NCBI GenBank assembly: GCA_030867875.1
Contig: JAOWCC010000019.1
Coordinates: 108,938,047-109,002,046 of the forward strand
Reading direction: 5' to 3'
Origin: Actinernus sp. WN-2022
Lineage: Eukaryota; Cnidaria; Anthozoa; Actiniaria; Actinernidae
Length of the DNA stretch: 64,000 bases
Shown here piece by piece: positions 45,835-57,380 of this stretch (within the stretch, counting starts at the first letter, position 1; the number at the start of each line of letters is the position of its first letter). The notes below the pieces were generated by a model, which made no database searches, was not told the origin of the DNA, and worked only from the letters and a program-made list of their open reading frames with translations. A program made the position numbers and the translations under genes.

Positions 45835-46077
45835 TTGCTCGACGAGTGGTCGGAAAGGAATCCCTCGTCCTAGACGGAGCTTCAGTGACTGTCAGACTTA
45901 AAGAAATTCCACGAGCCCAGCCCATAGACCCGTCCAGGCTTCATGTTACAGGACTTAGTGACAAAACTAGCACTGACGGACTCCAGTCCTACTTGGAAGT
46001 GGTCAGCGGACAAGTGGTGGCGAGCATGCTCTTTGGTAGCAATTCGAATGTTTTGGTAACGTTCAAAGAGCTGCCTG
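45835..46077 (+). CDS. PARP14-like: PARP14-like gene, exon C (RRM module)
   Basis: 243 bases with acceptor TATTAG|TT and donor CCTG|GTGAGT, phase 1-1. Starts VARRVVGKESLVLDGASVTV (end of the previous RRM, as in exon B), then a linker and a new RRM (RLHVTGLSDKTSTDGLQSYLE, GQVVASMLF, NVLVTFKEL). It is clearly paralogous to exon B in its first third. The splice with B5 and with D keeps the frame. Confidence 0.85.
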
Positions 46078-46285
46078 GTGAGTTGAAGTTTGTAGAAATT
46101 AGTTACTAGCGACTTAGTTATCTCTCAATTTACTAAACGAAAGCCATACATGCACTCCACCCCCTCAGACTCTGCTGAACCCGTCTCGCAGATGAGCATA
46201 TAAAATTCAGATGTCAGTCAGATAAAAACAAATCCCAGCGTAGCAGCACCCTAGCCAACTCAGTGATATGGTGTTCTTTTATCAG

Positions 46286-46519
46286 ATTTTGGACGAGTTG
46301 AGCAAAAATGTCGCAAGCGAAGCCTAGACGATTGCTTCCTAAAGATCGAGAAAGTCCACGTGTGTGACTGCATTAAAGTGACTGGCATCGCCAAGGGGAC
46401 CACGTACGATACCGTTCTCTATCATTTTGAGAACCCTAAAAATGGTGGAGGAGATGTCCACAAATGTGAACTGTTGGATGACGAGATCTGTGCCTTTGTG
46501 TACTTCGAGGACCCCAGTG
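46286..46519 (+). CDS. PARP14-like: PARP14-like gene, exon D (RRM module)
   Basis: 234 bases with acceptor TTTTATCAG|AT and donor CAGTG|GTGGGT, phase 1-1. It reads DFGRVEQKCRKRSLDDCFLKI, then the RRM CIKVTGIAKGTTYDTVLYHFE, the turn NPKNGGGDVHKCEL and the strand ICAFVYFEDP. It is too interrupted for simple ORF detection but reads cleanly between the two splice sites. Confidence 0.85.
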
Positions 46520-46557
46520 GTGGGTAGCCATAGCTTTATTTTTCATTCTTTTCGTTT

Positions 46558-47138
46558 TTACAGTGCGACTACTGTAATCGGGGCCACCTAAACAACGAGA
46601 ACCAATCACATTGCAGAACGAAAACAAAGCATTCCAACTTACGGTTATTTGATCCAATCAGTGTCGAGTAGAAGACGATAGCATTTCAACTTGCTCGAGC
46701 TTCGATCTGGTAAAAGGCAAATTTCGTGGACTAGTTCTGAAGTCAGTCTTTTGAATGAAGAGAATCGCGTGGATATGCTAAGATCGATAAGTTGGAATAC
46801 TTTATTTTCGTTCTGCACTGTGTCTAGTTCTCACTGAATAAAACACTGAATTTCTAACGGGACCTGAAACAACCATAGAGGCTGATCAAAGCCAGGACCC
46901 AGTAATTCACAGATCGAATTGGAATTTAGCGTGTTGGATTTTATGGAGGGAGGAAAACCGGAGAACTCGGAGAAAAAAACCCTCGGAGCAAGGGCGAGAT
47001 CCCAACAAACTCGACTTACATACGACGCCGCGTCCGGGAATCGAACCTGGGCCACAGAGGTGAGAGGCGATCCGCTTAACCACTGAGCCACCCCGGCTCT
47101 CGTCGTCTAAGTAGCCCCGATTACAGTAGTCGCATGCA
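46558..47138. mobile_element. MITE with inverted arms, right arm split by a SINE
   Basis: GCGACTACTGTAATCGGGGC at 46562-46581 is exactly inverted at 47115-47134. The next inner part of the arm (CAACGAGAACC) matches 47102-47115 in inverse, and the still deeper part (CAGAACGAAAACAAAGC, 46613-46630) matches 46790-46820. The right arm is thus cut between 46832 and 47102 by a SINE. It lies in the D-E intron. Confidence 0.75.
46833..47101 (-). mobile_element. tRNA-derived SINE, minus strand
   Basis: On the minus strand the head reads GCCGGGGTGGCTCAGTGG. A box TGGCTCAGTGG is at 47090-47080 and B box GGTTCGATTCC at 47047-47037. The body contains TTGTTGGGATCTCGCCCTTG and TCCTCCCTCCATAAAATCC. The tail region (gctgatcaaag...) recurs at 7528-7560. 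The flanking short GTTCTC / GCTCTC words are a possible but weak target duplication. Confidence 0.8.
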
Positions 47139-47714
47139 GCGTAACAAACATCGCGATGGAACTAGAAAAATAAAAATGGTCGTAGTAGATATACATGCAG
47201 CCATCCAGAAAACAATGTCGACATATACGTTTTCATGAAGTTTGGATAAATCTGACAGTGGTAAAACACTAACGTTCAATTTGGCTACTCTCAACTTGGT
47301 GTTTGGTGCAATGAAATTATGGGATCATGTGATCGTTTTGTGCATTATTTAGAATACAATAACAAATACAATAACTAATACACATGCAATAACATACATA
47401 GCGAATTCTGCCAGACAGCGAGTGGAAGGTCGTTGTGTTGTCATTGATATTTTAAAACTCGGCGTTTCTAGAACGTTTATAAATTAAGTCCAATAATATA
47501 ATGTGACCGTTTCAAGAGCTCTTCACTCGTAATATTCATGATAGTTCAACGAGTTGATTCCATCCGACCATCTCGATTCCACTTTTGATTTCAAATGTTC
47601 CGACATACCAACATGAAACTTTAATTATTATTTTTTGTGTCTACTTTTGTTACACTGATATGAGTTCTCCAAAAATCTATGTGACAACTTCCTTATGTTA
47701 ACTTTGCTTTGCAG
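47139..47714. other. D-E intron, right part
   Basis: AT-rich, no repeat or exon recognised; ends at the exon E acceptor TTTGCTTTGCAG. Confidence 0.5.
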
Positions 47715-50041
47715 TTGTCGACCGAGTCGCTAAAAATACGCAAACACTCAACGACGCTAAGCTCGTAGTTACACCATACTACCCATTCCTAGGAGAAACA
47801 TCCCTTACGCCTGGGGGTGGGAAGAGAGAGAAGACCATAGAAGTAGAGGCAGATGTGATGGAGTTCTTACACGAATTCTTTGAAAATGAATTCCAAGAAA
47901 TAACTCTTACAAACCAGGTGAAAACCACGTGGGAGCCGGGTTCAAAAGAAGTCTACTTGCAATCGACAGCAGAAACGATTGACAAAGCACAGTGGGAAGG
48001 TTGCTATGGCAACGTTGTGTCATATATCACCCAGGTTGTCAAGGAGACCATCAATGTGACATCAAATATCTGGCAGATGTTTCGTGACAAGTCAAGTGCT
48101 ATCTGTGTTGAACACAAAGACAGAGTGAAGGTTATCTTCGCCAATGAAAACAACGTGGTCACGCTTTTAGGTAAAAGCAAGGAGTTGCGTGACTTAGTTG
48201 AAAGCCTCAGTGACTTAAACACAGAGATAAAGAAGGAAATTGAACTTGAGAACGCCAAGGTCACCAAAAGTATTGACGTTCCTGAAAGTTCTTTCCGATT
48301 AATGGAATTTTCCGGATTCGCTAAGGAACTTGAAGCCAGGCATAACAATCTCAAAATTACGATGCAAGAAGACACAAGGCAAATCCACTTCAGAGGTCCA
48401 GATGACACGGTCAAGGAGGGTAACATTGCTGTTTGGCAGATTCTATCAAAGGAGAAAGAGGTGGAGGTGGAGCTTCCCAAGACCATCCTCTCAGTCCTGA
48501 GAGCAGGAGCAGGACATACCTTTATACTGGATAAGTTTCAGGATATGTCTATTGAAGCCGTCCTTACGTTTGATGATGATACAAAAAATGAGGTGGTGGT
48601 AACAGGAAAGGACAGAGCTCACGTTAACAGAGCGGCTGCCACTCTTAAGGAATTAACAGCAGAAGAAAGTATTACCATTGACGAAGATCAGGCCCAATTA
48701 CTCCGCACCGAAAAATGGCGAAAAGAGAAAGGTAACCTCCTAAAATCCATGCTTATAAGTATTTCAGAGGAGCCAGCTTCACGTACGTTGTGGGTGGCCG
48801 GAATTAAAGCTCATGTCAGAGATGCCAGAACTGAAGTTCTTCAGTTCTTCAAGGAAAACACCATTGTTACCAATCACCTTAAACTTGAGACCGGTGCTAG
48901 GCGATTTCTTTTCAAGTTCTTTGCAGATGAAGTTAAGAGTATTGCGGAGACATTGAGGAGCCACTCTGTTGAGATAAAGGACTTTCAACAGGAAGACAGT
49001 ACGGACGAAGGTGCCATGGTTACCGGTACAGAAGAAGGCACAGAAAAAGCGTTGGAAAAACTACAAGAACTCGTGTCTTCCATTAAGGACCGACATGTCC
49101 AACTCGATAAACCGGGAATGAAAAAGATCTTCACTGATAAGAAAGGGGCCATGCTTATTAGCAACATAGAGAACAAGGAAAAGTGCATCATTGAACAATG
49201 CTACGAAATGGCAGTAAAAATATCACCAGCAGTAGTACCCGTAGATATGGCCGACAAAGGCTCCTCCAAGTGCATCTGCAGTTATGTCACCGCAGAAGGA
49301 AAGATCATCTCTATATACAAAGGTGACCTTACGAAGTACACAGCAGATGTACTGGTTAATGCAGCGAACAAAAACCTTCAACATTTAGCAGGACTTGCAA
49401 TGGCCATGGTACGTGCAGGAGGAAAGGAAATACAGGACGAATGTGACAAGTATATTTACGAACATGGTCCTCTATTAGACGGAGAAGTGGCTGCTTTAAG
49501 CGGATTTAAGCTGCCTTGCAAGAGCTTAGTCCATGCAGTTGGACCAAATTGGGGCCCTGAAGCAACCAAACAAAGAAATATGGGAAAACAGACAAAAGAA
49601 GAACGATTACTCAGATATGCTGTGAAATGTTCTCTGGAAGAATCAAAGGATTTCTCAAGTATTGCACTGCCAACACTAAGCGCTGGTGTCTTCGGGTTTC
49701 CAACTGACTTGTGTACAAAGATTCTCATTGATGCTGCATTGGAATTTTCTAAAGAGAACAGCAAAAGCAAACTCTCTGAGATCCACTTTGTTGACAGTAA
49801 GGATAGTATCATCCAAGCTTTCATGGGCGAAATGAAGGGTAGGTTTGGTAAAGAGCCTTCGTTTACAGATTTCTCGAAAGCTAAGGCTTCTGATTCCAAG
49901 AAGAAGGCATCTAAAGGGAAATGGAAAAGTGCAAATATTGTGAAGACATCTCTACCTTCAGCTTTTGATGACCCCATCTCTCATACTACAGCACAGGGGA
50001 TGAAAATCTCCATTGTTGTTGATGATCTGTCAAAGCAACAG
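47715..50041 (+). CDS. PARP14-like: PARP14-like gene, exon E: KH-like region and macro domain 1
   Basis: 2327-base exon with acceptor TTGCAG|TT (phase 1) and donor CAACAG|GTACGT (phase 0). It opens VVDRVAKNTQTLNDAKLVV, the end of the RRM begun in exon D, then about 500 residues of alternating helix and strand segments that in PARP14 form KH-like repeats (for example GFAKELEARHNNLKIT, ILSVLRAGAGHTFILDKF). Macro domain 1 occupies about 49296-49850: KGDLTKYTADVLVNAANKNL, LVHAVGPNWGP and LSAGVFGFP. The usual GGG-V loop is HLAGLA here, so ADP-ribose binding may be altered. A Ser/Lys-rich linker follows, then GMKISIVVDDLSKQQ, the first strand of macro domain 2, which continues in exon F. The ATG at 47855 is internal and not the start. 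Confidence 0.9.
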
Positions 50042-51110
50042 GTACGTACATGTATATATCGCCGTATATGTGGTCAGTTTTATATAACGACATGATGCTA
50101 TATTAAGATTGTGATAAACAACATGACAATCGTTTGCCCGCCATGTTAATTAATCATTTACAACAACAGCAACAACAACAAATTGTATTCACCCTTACGC
50201 TACTTTAAATTACATTATTTTGGCTATAAATAATTAAGAAGACATACATTGTTACTAAAGTGAAAGAAATATAAGTGCCTAGAAGCCAAATAAACCGTTA
50301 GGTTTTCTAGTTGGCTCCTAGCTACTATTTATATGAATTGTTTTTAAACATACAACTATGCATCTAAACAGGGAGAGGGGAGAAAAATGAGTCTGGAAGA
50401 ACATTTACTAATTAATTACTTTGGTATTGACCAGCCAATAAGTATTCTTTTTTTTTTCCGAAAAGGAATATATATTAAGGGATTTAAGAGTTTTTGCCAA
50501 CTAATTTAAGACTTGAGCCCATGTGTACATCGGGATTGTGTCAAGCATACGTGACTTCGACAAAAAATGGTATTAAAAGTGAAACAAATCAGTTCATAAT
50601 TGGTAAATTTGTTTCCTTTGCTGCCGACGCTGCTTCGCGGCTTACAACTCACAAATGTTGTCCACCTCCCTGGCCAAACATTTTTTGCGAACCTAGCGCT
50701 AATCCGTTTCGCTTTTGAGGGTTGAATGCACGAAGTGCCAGCTTGAGCTGCGACGCGGTGTCGGCGAGCTGTGAAGCAGCAAGAATGGAAATAACTCGTT
50801 TTCTTTCACTCTGATCTGAGATGTTTCGCAGCTCGCTATAAAAGGCATGCCATCGGGGTGTTTCTTTGCTTGTGAGAAGGAGTTGGTTGCAATGTGGGAG
50901 GGGATACTTTTCACATAATTATTAATAAAAGGGTGAAATACATTTTATTAGATTTTATTATAAATTTTAATAGAATATTTATACACATATATATATTATT
51001 ATTTTATTATTATTTTTAAGTTCACGTTCAAGTTTTAACGAGTTATATAGCTCCTAGTTGACACCTGGGTAAATAAAGTATTGTATTATTGTATCGTATT
51101 GTATTGTATG
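50042..51110. other. Intron E-F, left part, with a truncated non-LTR tail
   Basis: 50042-50930 shows only a CAACAACAG repeat near 50160 and no gene. 50930-51110 ends TTTTAACGAG...TAGCTCCTAG...AATAAAGTATTGTATTATTG, the same 3' UTR as the LINE fragment at 51485-52497, so it is an extremely 5'-truncated copy of that family with a TTGTA tail. Confidence 0.55.
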
Positions 51111-52974
51111 TAAGTCTTTTGCCACCAGTAGATCTCTCCACCTCCATAGCTTCTCATAGGGAACGTATAGTTAAGGCGCTTGAAATATCACAGAAAATTG
51201 CGCAGGAAAATACATCTAGGGCACAACAGAAAATGAAGTCTTTGTATGATAGGAATGCACGTGATCCCACCGTTATAGTAGGATACCGTATTTGGGTTTT
51301 TCTAGGAAACTACAACATTTGTGGCATGGACCATATAGAATTATTGAGAAACTTTCACCCGTGCATTTTCTTTTACGAACCTGTGGCAACCGCAGTCTCC
51401 ACCACGGTACACGCGAATCGAATAAAGCCGTATTTCGATCCTGATTCACGACCAATTGGTCAACCAGACAATGACAATACAGATTATATGCCGACGACAC
51501 AACAGAGTACTTTGCTGACCATTCCCCTATGGTGTTGGAGTTTACAATCAATAATGAACTGAACATTCTCGCAGAATGGTTTACATCGAACAACTTATCA
51601 ATTAATGCCACCAAAACACAAGCTCTGGCAATCGGACCCACAATATATAATTATAATTTTCAGTTGAACGACTCTTCTATTGAGGTGAAGGACACGCTGA
51701 AAATTCTCGGACTAACCATCGATCCAATGCTTACGTTTAAGAAGCACATCAAAGAACAGCTGACGAAGGCTTACGCAAAAACTTCAGCGCTACGTAGAAT
51801 AAGACGATTCCTACCACCGGACGTGATGACAAGGCTGTATAAGGCGTTTGTTCTACCGCACTTAGAGGACTGTAGCCCAGTCCTTGTCGGCATTGCAAAG
51901 ACTGAAACTAATAAATTGGAGGACGCCAATTTTTATATTATAAGATCAATTCTAGGATTAGCTAAATCGAATGCTTATGAAAGGGCCCTTCGGTTAGTCA
52001 AAATGCGAACGTTGAAGCAGCGAAGGTATTTTCAATCACTAGTTTTATTTTTTAAATGCATCACAGAGCAAGGTCCATTATATATCCAAGAATTTTTTAA
52101 ACTACGGTTAGCTCACTATAACTTACGTGGCTCTGGTACAAAACTGGAGCAATTTCGCTTTAACACTAACTGGCTAAAGAATTCGTACTCTTCCATTACT
52201 AGCCACTTATGGAACAATCTACCCACTAAAGTACGTGAAGCACCTAATTTAAAGACATTTAAGAAAATGCTCAATAAGGTAGAGCTTAACCCACACATAT
52301 ACAATACATAGATGTAATTTTAGCATTTTATCTTAGCTGTAAATAGATGTTTTAAAGTAGGGAATTTTTATAGTAGATTTTCAGACAGTCGTTTTAACAT
52401 ATTACATTTAATTTAATACATTTAGAAACACGTGCGCGTTTTAACGAGTCTTTTAGCTCCTAGGCGTTATGTGTATAAATAAATGATTGATTGATTGATA
52501 CAGATGTTCCTGATCTGATAGAAACTGATTTGCCTAATGATAGTTTCGAAGTAGGTGACATGCCACGCACGCAACAGTCAGTACTACAACCCACTGTAGA
52601 AAATCCTAAACCTCAGAATATGGACCAGCACCAAAACATCCTGTTCTTACGCAAAACCCTGGCATACTTTCTGACACCTCCAAAAACTCCCACCAGCAAT
52701 GACAATATTTTTTCGGGTAGAGAAAATACTAGATTCACGCACAAGAAAGGGGAAACATGAATTTCTTGCTAAATGGGAGGGATATTCAGATAAAGCAGCC
52801 TCTTGGGAGCCAGAAGAAAACATTCTGGACAAAAATCTTATATCAAATTTTAACAATTATTTTCCACAGGAAAATCATGCACCAGTACCGTCTTCAATCG
52901 ACCTTTACCCTCTGCATTATTTGTGGCGGAAGGGGAATAATGTATACAGACACGGCTCCGACCGATCTCAATAG
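51111..52974 (+). pseudogene. Ty3/gypsy integrase C-terminus with chromodomain (split)
   Basis: The left part (about 51115-51476) reads RAQQKMKSLYDRNARDP, then a G-x-R-I-W-V-F motif, the standard end of a gypsy integrase; frame and stop damage are visible. The reading resumes after a LINE insertion at 52506 (VPDLIETDLPNDSF) and, after a frameshift, gives a chromodomain at about 52705-52845 (VEKILDSRTRKGKHEFLAKW, GYSDKAASWEPEENIL). Chromodomains mark chromovirus-type integrases and guide insertion to modified histones. Gag, protease, RT and the 5' LTR are absent. Confidence 0.8.
51485..52497 (+). mobile_element. 5'-truncated non-LTR retrotransposon inside the gypsy remnant, TSD ATACAGAT
   Basis: Flanked by ATACAGAT at 51477-51484 and 52498-52505. 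The insertion begins exactly at the RT catalytic box (ADDTTEYFADHSP in the frame of the 51529-52311 ORF) and runs through FTSNNLSINATKTQALAIG, LKILGLTIDP, VLPHLEDCSPV and WNNLPTKVREAPNLKTFKK to the stop. The tail is a TGAT repeat (52482-52497). Everything upstream of the RT palm is missing. Confidence 0.9.
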
Positions 52975-52979
52975 TGTAG

Positions 52980-54945
52980 GCCAAAAGGTGACCTTCTATC
53001 CCTCTTCGCTAATGTTTGCTCGCCAACCTAACGCGCTAATATTTTTCCAAAATTCAAAACTTCTAAACATCCGCCTATTGCTTCGACCTTTTCCACTAGG
53101 CCACGAACCCATAATTAATGATAGCTGTTCCCCCACTCAACAAAAAATTCTAAATGAAGTTCTACATTCTATAAATTCAACGCAACGTATGGCTTGACGC
53201 CTAATTTTTCTACCGGGATTTTCAAACTTAATTGAGTGTGATACATATCTCAAATGCTATTTCCGTTATGCAACAGGTTTACGATCCCGTATGATGTGTT
53301 CTCGTGTGTACCAAACATCATTGGCAAAATGTAAAGTTTGGGCTCTCAAACACTGTCAGGGTTTCTCCCCCGCGGAGAAACGATGGTCGAATGACGGTTT
53401 TTCTCGCCGACAAAAGCGCTCGAGCTGGATGTGTCATGCAGGCGCCTTAGGTATTTTTCGAAAAATATACGAGTCAATGGGGCTGTGTACCCAATCATAT
53501 ATCACACCTAAAAGATACACTTAATGAACTTACTGACTCCCTTGAAATAGAACAATCAATGATACACACAATAAATGGCAAAACTACCTATTTAATTAAG
53601 ACATCTGATCAGATGAACACAAAAATTACCGGTCTTTCGTCCAATTTAAAACTCGTTGATGCAACCCTTAAAGCATGGAAAACTGATCTATCCCAATTCT
53701 CAAACAAAGAGATGTGTCATTTCAACAAGTTTTTAGAGTTTATTTCATTGTATTCCGCCAAAGTTAATCGAGCCTTTGCATCACTGTTATGTCTATCTGA
53801 ATTACAAGACACTGTTAATCAGGTTTCCCATCTTAATGAAAGACGTTAATCGGATTCCACAATTTACCAAGTTTTGCCACACATGAAATTCAGCGCCAAT
53901 TAGAAACTTCAGATTCAATTATAATTACTGTAGGAGCACTTAAGGAAGGTTTCCAGTTGTTAGTTAACCCAATGGTGGACTATGAGCATGGGAAAAGGAA
54001 TACCTTGGACATTAACATTCTGGTCACAGTTCCAGAGATAACCAATCATAACGCATTCTGCACTCTTGAAACTTTAACCCCGCTAAAATATAAACGATAA
54101 TAACAGATAACCTTGCCTTACTAACCTGCCCTAACTCCCAAACAATTTTACGAGCTGACGCACTCACTCACTGCTTTCAAGAAGGTACTACCTTCTTGTG
54201 TCCCGAAGTGCTATTGGACAGGGTCGAAGACACCGAGTGGCTAAGACTACCCTGGAGCCCTTCTTCGAAACTAACGTTTCCACGGCAGCACAAGAAAACC
54301 CAGGATTGCAGCAACCTCCACAGTCTACTCCATCTAGGTGGTCGCTATTACTTGGCCACATCCTCGGGAATACTGCACACCTCCAACGGCAGTGTCCAAC
54401 TCTCCCCGCTTAGTATTCACCATTTTCCTTGTTCCACATCGTTCCAAACGGAGGTGACCGGCCTAGGAAGACTCACAGTAACGGTACCCATCTTTGGAAC
54501 AGAAGTACTGAACTACATACCCTGGACTACTGCGCAAAATCATGATCAATTGAAACTGCATTATGATTCCCTAAAAATATCACCGCCACTCAAGTTCAAC
54601 AAAACCGTGCTGCATTCTCTTGACCAAACCTACAACCTCCTGGATGGCCAATTAAATAAACAGCTGAAAGAAGTCCGGAGGAATATAAACAAAATCACAG
54701 AGGTATCAGCATCTTCCATGCTGGAGATTATGACATGTATAACCCTTGGACTTACAATTATTAATACATTGACGGTTATAGTACTTCTTCGGTTCTTCTG
54801 GCTACGCAATACACGGGGCCTACTCGAGGAGAAACAGTCAGCCCCCACATGCAGCTGCACAGACCCCGCGCCCAGCTGTATCGACCCTACGCCTATGCCC
54901 AGCTGCACAGATTGTGAGCGACAAATCAAAACGGAAGAGGCTTAG
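52980..54945 (+). pseudogene. Env-like region of the gypsy element, heavily damaged
   Basis: Downstream of the integrase lie several broken frames on the + strand (about 52980-53197, 53291-53524, 53559-53849, 53930-54100 and 54120-54945). They show a layout seen in envelope-like ORFs of some gypsy elements: a basic R-x-K-R type cleavage site near 53405-53418 followed by a hydrophobic stretch, a helical segment in the middle, and in the last frame a single membrane segment (about 54720-54800) with a short cysteine-rich tail. At least four frame breaks or stops separate the parts, so it cannot be expressed intact. Assignment rests on layout only; it could be another structural ORF. Confidence 0.55.
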
Positions 54946-55263
54946 AAAAAAGTCACAACAACAAAAAAGGACGTGCAGGCGATTGAGGAAAACAAACGAA
55001 AAAAACAAATTAAGCAAAGGAACATTTAATCCACAACCGCCAGTAAAAAAGACCAACAGGAACATTGAACATTGAATCTACAACAATAACAAAACAATAT
55101 ATAAAAAGTTTTGGCATGCTATCATAGTGTTGCATTATTATACTGTATTATTATTGCTATTAGTCCTCGTATTATTATCATTATTATTATTATTAGTGTT
55201 ATTATCAGTATTGTTTTTTTTCCTATAAATTTTCGCGGGAGCTCAAAGTAAGGTTAGGGGAGT

Positions 55264-55400
55264 TGTTACGAAGCACTTACGGGTACCAGCTGTATGCTCC
55301 TTTGGGTTTTGGAAGTCAGAGGAGTTATCAAGTTTACTCTTAGTTTCCAAGACTACAAGAATATTTAAGCTTTAGCGGGTACCTGTTATACACTCCCCTG
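55264..55400 (+). repeat. Possible start of the gypsy 3' LTR
   Basis: TGTTACGAAGCACTTACGGG follows a purine-rich stretch (AAGGTTAGGGGAG), the usual order of polypurine tract and LTR. The end of the LTR and a 5' partner were not found, so this is tentative. Confidence 0.35.
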
Positions 55401-56200
55401 ATTTTTCAGTGTCACGCTAATAATCCATGATCTCAATATGCCAACAAAGAAAAGCTAACAGAAAGACCAGGTACCAGTACGGTTAGTGTTAAATACCAGG
55501 TACCGTAGAATATTGGTGTTTCCAACAAAGGGTAACTATTGGAAACATTAAGTAATCTACTATTTTAGATCAGTGCACACTGAGGTAATGGATTATATCA
55601 TGATTTTATCATTGTCTAATTTACTACAAATAAGACTCGAATAGTGAAATAAAATATATGAGAGCTACGGCTTAAAACACTACGTCTGTCGCCATTAAAG
55701 TCTCTACCAATCACCCCCGTCACGCCGACAACAAAGGGACCATGACTTCATTTGAATGACCACGTTATTAGGTAGTTAATGAATTCACTATGAACTGTGT
55801 GGGTGCATGAGAAATGCTGTCTATATCAGTTTCTTGCCAGTAGGCCATATTGAGACTAGTTCACGAAATACAATTCAGCTGATGCAAGACCATTATACAT
55901 GCTTTGCTTGAGTAAACATGACGTTGCGTAACTTATTAGAGGAGGACGATTTCTGCTAACTTTATAACCGCCTTTAATTTGCGGCTTTCCAATACAATAC
56001 GATACGATAACTGTTATTTAAACACGATAGGAATTAAAGCGATACCGCTTGTGGGGTCGTGTAACTAAAATTAATTAAAAAATTACAGAATTAATGATTA
56101 ATTATAATACGATAATAATTTAAATTTATAATTAAAAATGTTTTTACAATTAAGAATACTATAATATCCTATAATACTATCAATCGCCCCTATCGTTTCA
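55401..56200. other. Intron E-F, no gene
   Basis: AT-rich; a duplicated CCAGGTACC word near 55473-55502; no recognisable feature. Confidence 0.4.
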
Positions 56201-56204
56201 CGTG

Positions 56205-56320
56205 TCTCATTCTTAGCTAATATAACATTTAGCTTTTCTAAGCCAGTATAACGTTTAATGACTTTTCTAAGCTAGTATAATTAACTTTTCTAAGCTAGTA
56301 TAATTAAATTTTCTCAATCA
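56205..56320. repeat. CTTTTCTAAGCTAGTATAA tandem repeat, left array
   Basis: About four diverged copies of TTTTCTAAGCTAGTATAA. The same motif forms a larger array at 58760-59083, in the same orientation. Confidence 0.7.
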
Positions 56321-56331
56321 GCCAATCTTTA

Positions 56332-57380
56332 TTATTCGCGCTGCCTGTGGCAGGCCCGAGTTGAAATCTGCAGGCCGCTTTTGTTCGGTGCAACATCATA
56401 TCTGCACATGCGTTAAATTATGCACTAATTGACCTCGTGGCGCTAATAGATTTCGCCATCGGACGGTATTCTTGTTTGAGGTACGTTTCGTAGGTTTTAT
56501 GCCACATTTCATTTTACTCTCGGTCATAATACATACCAGTGCAAACACCGTGATCTGTAGGCCAACACTAAAATAATTTTGACCGTGTTTTTGGTTGGTT
56601 TACCGATGTCGTATCGAGACCTCTGTGCATTATACTATACAGGTATACTGAATTTATAGCGAAATATAGCGATTTACTAGCAAATATGTATATATCGGCT
56701 GTGGTTGAGCAGTTATGGGTTTCTCTCCTCTATCGAAGTCTGAAGACATCTGAACTCCTGAACTGTGAGAGCCGACACTGTCGCTCGCCAACACGAAGCC
56801 AGAAATACCCCGGAGAAATAAACACTCGGCACAGAATAATTTATGATGAGCGAAGCAACTCTCAAGGTAAAAGGGTAAAAGCTTTTAAATAGAGATAACC
56901 AACAGGCATTTCAGTTAATAATCTTTAATCCAACAAATACCAATATGGACGCGATCAGCGAACTGCGATAAAGAGCCGCAGGGTAGAAAGAACAGTAGAG
57001 AAATATAGTGATAGCTCCATCATAGGTGGACAGGATACAACTTATAATATGGGACAAATATAAACATACATTTGAGACACTCATCTATTAGTACTCTTAA
57101 CCTGCAGAACAACAGACTAAATTGTAAGCGTGCGGCGTTACATGAATAAGTAGAGGTCAACTTCTTTAATTTACATACACGAGAAAAACAAAAATATTAA
57201 ATTACATATATATACTAGGGGAGCAGAGAATGAATGTCACCGCGCTACCGGACACTCCTAAAGACTGCTAAATTCAGCTAATGATTCTTCCCTTCGGTTA
57301 TTACTAAGAGGATTTCAAATGAAAGTGTATTTCATCTTCAATCTCATGTGGCCCGAGTGAAAGCCCAGATGGGCTCTTGT
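56332..57380. mobile_element. Second copy of the hairpin-ended element seen at 829-2574
   Basis: Left end TTATTCGCGCTGCCTGTGGC matches the 829 copy with few changes. The last 100 bases (GAGGATTTCAAATGAAAGTG through GGGCTCTTGT) are nearly identical to 2490-2574. The interior differs and is shorter. No perfect target duplication was found here. Confidence 0.7.

Noticed and set aside
47028..47101. Minus-strand tRNA gene
   Set aside because: It is the head of a SINE with an unrelated body and lies inside a MITE arm.
47855..47857. ATG as start of a separate macro-domain gene
   Set aside because: The frame is open upstream to a good acceptor at 47714, the upstream part completes the RRM begun in exon D, and the phase matches.
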